64,000 bases of DNA from Gamsiella multidivaricata. Lineage: Eukaryota; Mortierellomycota; Mortierellomycetes; Mortierellales; Mortierellaceae. The position numbers were made by a program, and so were the translations under genes. This document shows, in pieces, positions 10,908 through 22,349 of the stretch. The first letter of the stretch is position 1, and each line of letters begins with the position of its first letter. The notes under the pieces were generated by a model. It did no database searches and had not been told where the DNA came from. It saw only the letters and a list, made by a program, of their open reading frames with translations. The stretch spans positions 1 to 64,000 of the forward strand of contig NW_026251797.1 in the NCBI RefSeq assembly GCF_025024155.1, read 5' to 3'.

Positions 10908-12432
10908 ATGGCCAACCTTACAGCCTCCAACTTTGCTGATCGCACTTATCCTGACACCATCTGCCTGTTCGATGTCGACGGCACTCTGACCCCTGCTCGC
11001 TTGGTAAAACTCCCCCCTTGGTCGTGTTTCCCCTTCCTGTCCTATATGAACCCCAATTGAACATGCAATTGCTAATACCAAACGAACTTTCTTATCTTTC
11101 GCCCCTCACAGGAAATCACAAAGTCCATGGAGGAGACTTTGGTTGAGCTCCGCAAGAAGTGCGTTATCGGTTTCGTCGGCGGATCTGATCTCAGCAAGCA
11201 GGTTGAGCAGCTTGGTCCCAATGGTAAGTAAGCGGCCGTATCCATGCCATTCATGTACCTGTATCGGTCTATTTGTTGGAATTCTGTGCTGGACCAATTG
11301 ATCTTTGACACGTTGAACAATGAAGTCGATCTTTGGGCCACTGCTTCCTGCCGTCCCCCTCTCTCTGTGCTCTAAAATTAAATGTAATAATAGATCGCTA
11401 ATCTTGGTCGTCCATCTCTCTTTGAAAAATAGTGCTCCAGAACTTTGATTACTGCTTCTCAGAGAATGGTCTGACGGCCTACAAGATGGGTGTCCAGCTC
11501 GCCTCTCAGGTAACTGACTCCCACCCTATTCTGACAGATCAAGACCAGTTCGTTTTGTCTTGAGAGAATAAGAAAAAAAAAGAGTCTAACTTTGATGTAT
11601 CAATGCGATCATAGAGCTTCATTGGTCACTTGGGCGAGGACCGTTACAAGAAGCTGGTCAACTTTGTCCTTCGCTATATTGCCGATATGGATATCCCTGT
11701 TAAGCGGTACGTCTTAGGGGGAAAAAAAAAAAACGCCTGTTCGCGCAGAATGTATTCTCCAGTCTATGATTCTTCTTGCCTTCTTTTCGGTTTAGCTGAC
11801 ATTCTACACATTTTCGCTTTCTACAGTGGTACGTTTATCGAGTTCCGCAACGGAATGATCAACATTTCTCCCATCGGACGAAACTGTAGCCATCCCGAGC
11901 GTAACGAGTTCGAGAGGTTCGATTTGGTATGTATACTGCCCTTCAATCACGACTATCGAGAAAGGACCGATCGTATATGGTCTGATATGTCTTCGATCTA
12001 CTAACACTCTAATAACCATATGGATCAATAGGAGCACAAATTGCGCGAGAAGTTTGTCGCTGCTCTCCAGAATGAGTTCCCCGACTACGGCCTCACCTAC
12101 TCCATCGGTACGCAGCCACGAAACAAAATAGCACAACGAAAAGAAAGAGCATATACATCAGAACCAAATACTAACGGTGCTCTTAACAAACTTGCCTGAA
12201 TTCTGAATTTGCAGGTGGCCAGATCTCGTTCGATGTCTTCCCAACTGGATGGGACAAGACCTACTGCCTCCGCCACATCGAGCACGAGAACTTCAAGACG
12301 GTCCACTTCTTTGGTGACAAGACCTTCAAGGGCGGCAATGACTATGAAATCTACAGCGACTCGCGTGTTACCGGTCACGCTGTCAACAGCCCCCTAGATA
12401 CTGAGAGGATCTTGAAGGAACTTTTCTTCTAA
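10908..12432 (+). CDS. SEC53: Phosphomannomutase
   Basis: Seven exons: 10908-11003, 11112-11223, 11433-11509, 11615-11706, 11827-11926, 12032-12107 and 12215-12432; 256 residues, the usual fungal length. The HAD catalytic motif [11 protein letters not shown] (D22, D24) is near the N-terminus. [37 protein letters not shown] and the C-terminal [18 protein letters not shown] block follow the PMM2/Sec53 family in order. The enzyme converts mannose-6-phosphate to mannose-1-phosphate in the cytosol, feeding GDP-mannose for N-glycosylation, O-mannosylation and GPI anchors. A TATTTAAG element at about 10828 may serve as its core promoter. Confidence 0.95.
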
Positions 12433-12710
12433 AGTACATACATAACTTCAACCATAGACACCACCACTTCCAATGTAATCTTCCGCTTTTTTAAAAAAAA
12501 AATATACTTCTCATCTCTTTGCTTGAAAGAAGGGCCGTAGACTTGTCATATCCGCGTATCATTTGAGATTTTCAAAAAACTGAAAGTGTGCGTTCTTCAA
12601 AACAATTCGGTTTTCTATGCAAATATGATATTATTTATTCATCTGAAAAAGACGCGTAAAATAGTACGCATCGTGTAACATCCATACTGGCTCGCTATAA
12701 AAACCCAACA

Positions 12711-13254
12711 TTACTCTTCCGTCTGATCAAGAATGAAGGTCCATACTTCTGATACCCCGTCTTCATAACTATCACCTTCTCGGACGCTGAAGGTGACTTC
12801 ATAGTTACATCTCCGATCTGCATCGATAGCTGACGGTTTGGACGGCGCAACCACCTTGGTTTTAGAACCCTGGAGTGGCTAGCTTGCTTAATTTCTTTTG
12901 CAGACGCTTATCTGGTTTTTGCAACAGGGGTCATCCCGTCGGATAGGACGGCGTTTCCATACAAACTCCCAGAGTTCGGACGTGGACTTGTTGGTGGGGA
13001 CCGTTGCAATTTTTGTGGGCTGAACAGTACTCTGTGGGACACTCAAACCTACATGAAATAAGATAGTACCAGAGAGATTGTCTAAGACAAAAGGCATACA
13101 ACAGAGCAAATAACTGAAGTAGGTATTTACCAACAGAAGTTTATTGAATTCCGTGGCATTTTCATCTTGGAGACCCATAGTGCCTCAAATATCCTCAAAG
13201 CCCACTCTGTCACCCAACTACTCCAGCACCTCCTCAAAATCATCCGCGATATAG
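12711..13254 (-). pseudogene. Decayed protein-coding remnant of unknown family
   Basis: Reading leftwards from about 13254, one frame shows coding-like text (IADDFEEVLE, LGDRVGFEDI, GTMGLQDENATEFNKLL, STSELWEFVWKRRP, NYEVTFSVREGDSYEDG). The run is interrupted by TAG and TGA codons before GTMGL, by a poorly spliceable segment around 13053-13135, and by TAA and TAG codons near 12870-12890. The last part then stays open to a TAA at 12711. Intron models do not remove all the stops with reasonable splice sites, so decay is the simpler reading. The family is not recognised. A real gene with unusual introns remains possible. Confidence 0.4.
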
Positions 13255-16200
13255 GTCTCACTCTAGCTGGTGAAAGGATCACTCCGCCATCGTCAGAGGC
13301 GTCTTTAGCGTGCTTGTCAACTCCTTCCCTGCCGGATTTAACAAGCCAAGGAGACACATGTTCGGCGCACGCATTTGTTGCACTCTGCTGCATTGAAGGC
13401 CCGTTCGTGCGCAAATAATTTATTCATTGGGCGTTGCATCTGTATCGACGTACTGAACATCGAATAAATTGCGCCCAATAGAGTACCGTATAAGTTGCGA
13501 GGTGATCTGATTCAGGATGAATGCAGAAAGCAACATGAGCGTTGCATCAGTCTTCTGTCTTGTTCCCCATGAGCTCCCTTTTCCCCCACTTGTGTCGATT
13601 TCTTTTTTTTTTTTTTTTTTTTTTGTAGAATAAAGAGAATAAGGCCCCCTTTGGGGCCTTCAAAAATTAGTTCGCATTACCGCGCGATATAATGCGATTC
13701 GATCCTCAGATGGTCAACAACTCTGGTGCTTCTGCTCGCTCCTAGGTACGCGTGCCCAACCCCATCATTAAGTGTCCCTGTCTACCCATTGTGTGTGGGG
13801 ATTAGAGTGCGCGTCACGTTAACGTTGGAGACTTTCAGGGGAAGAGTGCGTACCAAAAAGGTCATTGCATTTCGCTAGCCATTGTCTAGGACCATAGAGG
13901 TCTGAGCCATTTATGAGGAAGAAGAGAAGGGAGAAGAATGGTCTTTTTATACTGGGAAGGAGCTAGTCACTCGGAACAATTGATCAAACCGTTGGACCAT
14001 GTTTGTCCATTTGCAATTGTGGGACCCTTTGTTCAAAAGCACAACAGTCAATTTGCATGAGTGAGACAGCGCATGACTTTTATTCAGTAATGCTATTGAA
14101 GTGAACTTCCAGCCGTATTTTACAGCGGTCAAGGAAGAAGTTCTCCTGGCACACACATAATCGAAACAGCGCTGCAGACATCCTGCTTCTTCGACTGCTC
14201 TGAGTCCTCAAGAGTCGGTTAGCTAATCAACGCAGCCGACCATATCGAATAGGAGTGTGAACCTTGAGCGCTCTCATTGTAAGACAGAGCTGTCCATTCT
14301 GCACAGGCCAGGCAATGATCACATTTTTGATCTGAAGCATAGTATGCCATGGTGTTGTAAGAAACCAACGGCAGCACCTTCATACGTCTGGAGCACCCGC
14401 CCTTTCATGAGCCAGAGGAGTGCCAGCCAACTTCCATCATCCGAAGAGTGGCGCCATGTACGTAAAAGCATGCGTACATATTGTATGAGGATGCGACCCG
14501 GTGACGCGTCGTTTTTATTTATTTTCCTCCCAAAAGCACAAACAGCATCCCTCATCTCTCCATCCATCCATCTATCGATGATACAATTAGCACCTCGGTG
14601 TCTTTCAGGTATGTTACTGTGTGAATGGAGCTGTTCATTCTGCTTCGCGAACTGCGATTTGTTGTTCCCTGGCTGCATGGTGCTGCTGTCTAACGATAGT
14701 GCTGTGCTTGTGCCTGAGCCCACTCTGTGATTTCCATTTTTCTCACACTTGTTTACTCCGCAGTTTTGCACTTTGCTTCGCCCATCAGTGTCTCTGCCTC
14801 GCTATTCGAGCGAGACTGACACAGACTCAGTGACCCAAGAGCTGCAGTAGCCACACAGCTGCAGCGGATCACCGCAGTGGCCAGCGAAGCTTCAGAAAGG
14901 TATGCTTTGGAGATCCAGTTGCTGATATTTTCCTTTCGTGAATATGGATGCCATCGTCCTTTTTTCTCAGCATTAATGCCCGCGCCTGACGCCAGAGGGT
15001 GTTCGTCACTTGATTTCTAAGCGTGCTTTTCTTTTCTCTTCTTCTTCAGGGAGCGAATGAATCTCCACTCCACCGCACCTGCCATTCGACTACAACGGCC
15101 TCGATAGCACTCTGACCCTGTCAACTGAGACCCTTCAAGGAGAAAGAAGCAGAAGTTTATAAAGGTATTATGGACGGCCATTACCTACTGTCGTACTTGC
15201 GGATAACAGGTACCTGTGTGTGTGTTTCTCGCTTCTTAACTGTTGCTCCCCTTTGAACTACTTTTCTTGTAGCCCCCACTCCCTTCTACTTCAAGCGAGA
15301 TGCGGCAGCAACCATGCACCGTTTACTCGCAGCAAATGCCCCAGTCCAATCAAGCCTGGTGCTGGACACACGCAAAGAGGCGAGTGCGCTATGGGTTCAA
15401 GGCGGTGGCGGAAGGGGTAGGGGGAAGGCAAGAAGAAGTGCTGACTGGGGCCGCACAGCAGACCATCCTCTCTCAGCCGAAGAGCAGCAATTTCCGCGTC
15501 CTGGGGGTTGCTGGTCGCGAGCTCGGCTCCTCTGCGGAGATGGTCAATATGTACGGGGCACAAGAGGGGGAGGGAGTTGGGATATTGTCATAAACGATGA
15601 GGAAAAATGGTGAGAGAAGAAGCAAAAGAGTGCGGGCGATGAATAATGGAAGGGTTCAAGAGGGGTATAAGAGGGAGTACAAGAGGGAGTACAAAAGGCA
15701 CGCGTGGGAGGCATTGGGGAGTTGTGCAAGGTCCATCTCGGGTTCGAGCAACCAACAAGGTAAGTACCATTCCTCTGATATGTTTCAATGGTATTGCACA
15801 TCGATGTCTTCGCTAATAATTCTTCTTATCGTGAACACTGACCAGGAGGCCCTAAGCCGATGTCATAGTGGTGTCAAGGCAAATCACCACATGAGGACTC
15901 GCTCTTCAGAGCTGTCGCTCGTAGACCACTGCTCAAGCACCGGCTGCGACGTTCATAGCAGTGCCATCAAGAACTGCAGTCTCAACTGAAGTGGTACCAG
16001 TTCACGCTTACAAAACCAAGTCAGTGCGCCAGCAAGATATCGCAGCCATCAATACCAACAAGCAAAACGAATAGTGCTAGCTGCAATAGCTGCGACACAC
16101 ACAAGGCGCGGGCCGAGGCAAGACTTGAAGTACATGCAAAGAAATGCCAAATAGGACATCCAAACGATAAAGGGCGGCATTTGGGTCGATACCGAAGTCC

Positions 16201-17296
16201 GAAATTCTATTGACTCACAAATAAGAGACATTGTTTGCTGTATCGATGAGAGCGAGGCAAGCGAGTGACCGGGGGAAACACAACCGCCAAAGTACTTTAA
16301 ACCCCTATCAAGAAAAATATAAAAATAGCCTCAATAAAGTCCTCAATAAACTATACGAAGAACAGCAACAACGGCCTTGAATTCTACCTCTGCAAATAAT
16401 ACAAATGCTCGGGTAAAGATTATGGAATAGAATCGGCTTCTGTGCGTCTGGTGAATCGGAAGAGGGCTCTTCACAACTGTTGTGCTTGATAACTGGACCT
16501 ATCGCCTTGCTATCCTTTTTTGTTGAATTCGTTGGCCGAATCCAATTAATGAGGATAATACCCTGAGCAGACAGCCTCTTTATGGTGTTCATCAGTAGGT
16601 ACTTCATTGATACAGGCTTCATTTGGTGTACCCCGTTTGTCTGGCGTAAGCTTGGCCCTATATTATGTTCAAGGGAAGCAATGAAATATCATGGCTCTTT
16701 ACTATTCCAAGTATCACCAGCGCGACCATATTTCTGACCACAAAGACGTCCGGTATCAACACATCTGCCCTTCGGGATGATATGCCAAGCTATTGCTGAA
16801 CTGCTGGCTGCTGTGAACAAACCTAATATCATTTTATTTGCTTAAATATACTGACGAACTAACTGATACATGGGGATGGCTTCGGAAGGGAGAGAAGGAG
16901 ACGTAAGGTGGGTGGATGGCATATGCGCGCATGCTTTTTTTTTTTTTTTTTTTTTTCATAGAGGTCCCATCAGTAGTTGTTGAGCGGATGATGTTCAGTG
17001 TAAACAGGATCTTGCATGTAATTACTCCGCGCGTTGTGTCTGGTCAGTCCCGTCAAAAACTGCAGTATTCAGTGAGCTAGGTCATGGTCACTGTTTTTAT
17101 GAAGCTCTCCTGTAGAATAGTTTGCGCTGTTCTGCGTCAGACGCGACAACGTGCTGTGCTCGGCCTTAAGGTTTCTCGCGTCGACGCGACATGTCACCTG
17201 ATACTTCAAATTGGCAAACCCTGGGAATTCCGGGCCTTCGAGCTCACAGGGCGGGGGGATCTGATCAGCTCTCAAGGCACGACTCACCATTCGACC
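13255..17296. other. Gene-poor region of about 4 kb
   Basis: No conserved gene is recognisable. The stretch contains a 22-T run (13603-13624), a palindrome (13641-13660), and a second T run near 16937-16957. Between 14600 and 15990 on the + strand are several good donor-like (gtatgt, gtatgc, gtaagt) and acceptor-like (pyrimidine-AG) signals that could belong to a spliced non-coding or poorly conserved transcript. Short open frames exist on both strands, including a low-complexity one near 15597-15760 with a repeated AAGAGGGAGTAC unit. None is supported by family resemblance. Confidence 0.5.
13641..13660. repeat. Perfect GC-rich palindrome next to a poly(T) run
   Basis: AAGGCCCC and GGGGCCTT form an 8-bp perfect stem around a CTTT loop, 16 bases after a run of 22 T. 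It could be a hairpin in RNA or the remains of a mobile-element end; function is unknown. Confidence 0.7.
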
Positions 17297-19617
17297 ATGT
17301 CGAGCTCCACATTCCTACTGAGGCAATGGCCTCGCTGCGCACGCGGTGCAGGAACACTATCGAGTCCACGGTATCCCACCCTGCAGCTCCTCAAGGCGCG
17401 CGCTCTTATCTGTCCACATGCAGCCCTCTACAGCACTCAAACCACCTCGCCGGATCTGGCAGAAAAACCGTACTACATTACAACGCCCATTTTCTATGTC
17501 AACGCCGGTATGGAATTGGATCCTGGTTATCTGGAAGCGAGGCAAATTGACCTTGACCAATAGAATGATTCATTGTTCTGACGAGCTATGGTTTGGTCGC
17601 GCTTTATCAATTAATAGTTCCTCATATCGGACATCTGCACTCGGCGGTACTGGCGGACACATTCAAACGGTTTCAGGAATTCAAGGGCTGCAAAGCGATG
17701 CTCAGTACAGGAACTGACGAACATGGACTCAAGGTGTGCAAGCTGATATATACAGTTATGTACCATGGCGATCACATTCGAGCAAGACTGTACTGACTAA
17801 CGAATCATGTCTTTGCGCATCGATAGATCCAACAAGCGGCAGAGCAGGCAGGAGTGAAAGAAATTGTACTCTGCGACACTGTATCTCAGCATTTTAGGGC
17901 TCTATTCGATGCAGCCAACGTCAGCTATACGACATACATCAGAACAACAGAGCCTCGCCACGCAGATGCAGTCAAGGAATTGTGGGATCAGTTATGGACA
18001 AAGGGGTACATCTACAAGGGCAAGCACGAAGGCTGGTACTCGGTCTCGGACGAGGCTTTTTATTCGCCATCTCAGGTGGAAGAAAAGATGAACGAAAAAA
18101 CAGGAGAGAAATACCATGTAAGGCAAGCTTCTGTGCACAGTGTTTCCCTCTAGTCCACGGACATAGATTCTCATACATTTTATCAACCAATTAGGTCGCA
18201 ATCGAAACAGGGAAGCATGTTGAGTGGATGATGGAAGAAAATTACAAGTTCAAGCTGAGTGCCTTCGCAGACAGGTTGCTTGATTGGCTAGAGCAGAATC
18301 CCGATAGTACGTACCAGTTCTGTCTATTTTCGCTAATTCTACTGTCACTTTCTGGACTTTAGGTTGGAACTAACACGTCGTCATGCTTGAATAGCCATTT
18401 TACCGAAGAGTAGACATCAGGAAGTTCAGGGCTGGCTCAGGAATGGACTTTCAGACCTTTCAGTTTCACGACCCAGATCAAGGTTGACTTGGGGTATTCC
18501 TATCCCCGGGGACGATAGCCATGTCATGTACGTCTGGATGGATGCTCTTACCAATTACCTCACTGTTACTGGATACCCATGGAGCACTATTTCGGAAGCA
18601 CAAAAGGCTGTTTGCGGATGGCCTGCAGATGCCCATGTGGTCGGAAAGGACATTCTGCGGTTCCATGCTGTCTACTGGCCTGCATTCCTGATGGCCGCAG
18701 AGTTGACGCTACCCAAACGAATTGTGGCGCATGCACATTGGACGCAGAGCAAGATGAAGATGTCGAAGAGTATTGGAAACGTCGTTGATCCCTTCACGGC
18801 CATGAAGGAGTTTGGCACGGATGCAATCCGCTTCTATTTGATGAACGACGGAGGCCTTGCTGACGATGCAGGTAAGGGCACGACCCAAACACACATTAGT
18901 GCTATCACCATGTCCATGAGGAACGGGAACTGACGCTTTCGAAATTTCGTCCGCAAAGATTACTCGTCTGCATTGGTAACGGAAAGATACAGGAAACTGC
19001 TTGCTGGTCAGCTTGGAAACCTATTGAGTAGATCGTGTTCACTGGCATTGAATCCATCGTCAACAGTTCCTGCGTGTCCGTCCATGGATAATGTGAATTT
19101 TGGCGATAAGGTTCTGCACTCGAAATTGGAGCAGCTCCCAGAGATGGTTGACGAAGCCATGAGCAACTACAGAACCACACACGCCACGCAGGCCATCTTT
19201 GACATGCTTGCAGAGGTATGATGTCCTTCATTATTCACGTATCTGTACGGATCGGTCTATTTCGCCACATTGCGTTTATACTAACATCATCACGTTTGGT
19301 TCTATTATTTGATACAGGCAAACGCCCATTTTAGTCATTGGGAGCCATGGAAGCTCGTTAAGGACCCAGCCAGCAAGGATCGTCTGGATACTGTTCTGTG
19401 GTATGCCATGGAGTCAACGCGTATGGCTGCACTGCTCCTCCAGCCAATCATGCCCACGAAGACCTCAGAGATGTTGGATCAGCTCGGCATTCGCAAAGAC
19501 GAACGTTCGTGGGAGTTTGCTCGCATTGGACGTGGCTGGGAGACGGGGGCCGAATTGAGACGCGTCGTTGCAGGCAGTGCGCCCATGTTTCCTCAGTTGA
19601 AAGCAAAAAAGCCATAG
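17297..19617 (+). CDS. MSM1: Methionyl-tRNA synthetase, mitochondrial
   Basis: Seven exons: 17297-17507, 17618-17733, 17827-18117, 18195-18306, 18395-18871, 18959-19215 and 19318-19617; 587 residues. The Arg/Ser-rich first 50 residues look like a mitochondrial presequence. The class I core follows with YYITTPIFYVNA, the HIGH motif in VPHIGHLHS (formed across the first splice junction), STGTDEHGLK, TWGIPIP, YVWMDALTNY, and MKMSKSIGN as the KMSKS loop. The C-terminal anticodon-binding helices end in HWEPWKL and LLQPIMPTKTSEMLDQLGI. It charges mitochondrial tRNA-Met. The spacing lacks the zinc-knuckle insertion and tRNA-binding extension of cytosolic MetRS, supporting organellar use. Confidence 0.93.
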
Positions 19618-19916
19618 TCTGAATCCGGCTGAAATACATATTAGAGGCATTTTGCATTGTAAACATTGAGTATCGGGTCGTATCAGGGTCTTTGGGGCTA
19701 GCGAGCTTGCGCGTTCATGATGATTTTTTTTTTCTGCAAATGCAGGGTTCTTTATTTGCTACGCGTGAGAAGAACGAATGTTATGTACAAACAATCAAAG
19801 GGGAAGGTGCTGAAAGCGAAAGGAGCCGAGAGATAAAACGACTTGACTTGTTCTTTGTCACAACGATATAGTGCGGATTTGACTTGACGACCTTGTACTG
19901 GGACTTGACAACCGAT

Positions 19917-20584
<668 letters not shown>

Positions 20585-22013
20585 ATGGCAAACCATGTCC
20601 AGGTCCTGGGACCCGACGGTCAGGACTACCTGATCGAGATCGCAAAGCACTTTGACAGGGTCTCGGCCTCACAGCACAACTCGTCAGGGATGTCCTTCAC
20701 CACCGGCCTCCTTCTCGGCCAATTGAGTGTCGTCCTGCTCGTCATTGTCTGCTTCAAGTACTTGCTCCTCGAAGATGTCCGATACGGTCGCAAGGTAAAG
20801 GATGCCTTGTTCTACATTTTGCTATCCAGTTCTAGGGTCTCCCACAACCTGTACCTTTTCTCTCAAGTCTAATTGCCGTATATCATTGACATTGCTCGCT
20901 GTTAGCCCCGATCGTTTTCAAACAGAGGAGTGGTAATCCCAGCACCCCCGACAAAACCTTCACTTCCATCAACAACGACAATCTTGAACAAGACCTTTTA
21001 CGATATCTACGACCATACTCCCGAATCACTCGATTGGATGTCGGTCTTGATGGCCCAGGCGATCGCTCAGTACAGAGACGACTCCAAAGTGAACAACAGA
21101 TTGATCAAGGCATTAGCAGAAGCATTGAACGGGGGCGTCAGGCCGGACTGGGTGGTAAGGGCGTGTGCTTCACTTCATGGAGAGCGCATCAAATTGTGCA
21201 CATGTGTTTGTCGGCAGAGTTTTCGCTCACACCCACGATGGCTGACTTTTGTTTATGATACGATTAGGGACATATTCGAGTGACAGAACTCAACCTCGGC
21301 GAGGATTTCCCGGTCCTGAGCAGGGCTAGGATCAGACCGGCAGATCATCCTGCTGGCACTGTGGTACGGAACATGGATGCAGCAGTATCAAGAGAATTTT
21401 TGGACAACAACTGGTGGCCATGAACGGATTCAACTGACAAGAGAACAAATTGCTCCATTTATATGTTCATACAGAGGGCGGAAATCGATATCGACTTTAA
21501 TGACCAGATCATGTTGGGTATCGAGACGTCAGTGCTGATCAACTGGCCACGGCCGAGGATAGCGGCCCTGCCAGTGTCACTCGTTCTCTCTGTTATCAAA
21601 TTCCAAGCAACGGTATGGCCACTCGACTCGGCTTTTTTATTCGATGGACGGAGAGAATACCCGAGGAGGATATTGCGCACTAATCAAGCAAATTCGCCTC
21701 CCCTTCCTTGACAACTCTGTAATAGATAACGATGCAATTCAACACGATCGACGGACAACAACATATTTCAATATCAACACTCCCGGATTTCAATCTTGAA
21801 TTCGGGGTGCAATCGCTTCTAGGCGCCAGGACAAAGTTGGAGGACGTACCAAAGGTCACGGATCTGATCACGTCCAAGTTGCAGAGCTTCTTTGTCGACA
21901 AATGTGTTTATCCGAACGGACGTAATATTGCGATGCCGACGTTCTGGGCGAAGCGCGACATTTATGCAAAGAGCCAGAGTAGTAGTAACACTGGCGGTCC
22001 CAAACAGCAATGA
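20585..22013 (+). CDS. MMM1: Maintenance of mitochondrial morphology protein 1 (ERMES subunit)
   Basis: Five exons: 20585-20794, 20906-21154, 21268-21363, 21475-21612 and 21726-22013; 326 residues. An N-terminal luminal segment is followed by MSFTTGLLLGQLSVVLLVIVC, the characteristic Mmm1 transmembrane start (residues about 36-60). The cytosolic SMP lipid-transfer domain contains ESLDWMSVLMAQAIAQYRDD, RVTELNLGEDFPVLS, AEIDIDFNDQIMLGIETSVLINWPRP, LPVSLVLSVIKFQAT, and GVQSLLGARTKLEDVPKV. Mmm1 is the ER-anchored subunit of the ER-mitochondria encounter structure and moves phospholipids together with Mdm12 and Mdm34. The order and length fit fungal orthologues without the long linkers seen in some ascomycetes. 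It converges on the HAM1-like gene. Confidence 0.95.
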
Positions 22014-22349
22014 AAAAGAGCGTGTTTTTTGTACAGTAATTTTTCTTTGGCTTTGTATAAATCTGAAGTATCGACTACTGACACGAGAAAAAACGGCATT
22101 AAACCAACGGAGGGCAAATGAGTCTACCGATATTGTGACGGCACCAGCACTGCATGAAGCGCATCAAAGAAAGAAAGGGAATTGGAGGAAGGGGGGCTAT
22201 TTCGCCTACGATGGTGCTTTGTGCTTGTTCACAGCTCAATGCCTAAACAGCGGCAGTGCTGTAAAGGTGCTGGTGTCCATCACAGGAGACTCGATTCTCT
22301 GTTGCGGCGACAAAAACCTCTGCTGCTGCTGCTGTTGCTGTTTCTGGCC
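22014..22349. other. Convergent intergenic spacer between MMM1 and the HAM1-like gene
   Basis: The two 3' ends face each other across 336 bp. Nothing beyond presumed 3' UTRs is seen, apart from a short CTG-repeat run at its right end that continues into the poly-Gln C-terminus of the HAM1-like gene. Confidence 0.5.

Noticed and set aside
13050..13254. Resemblance of LGDRVGFEDI to RapGAP domains
   Set aside because: Similarity is limited to a few residues, and the following sequence does not continue the RapGAP pattern, so no family was assigned to the pseudogene.
15730..15750. GGTTCGAGC-like box that might be a tRNA T-arm
   Set aside because: No matching acceptor stem, D-arm or A-box at the right distance. 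No tRNA, rRNA or CRISPR array was found anywhere in the window.
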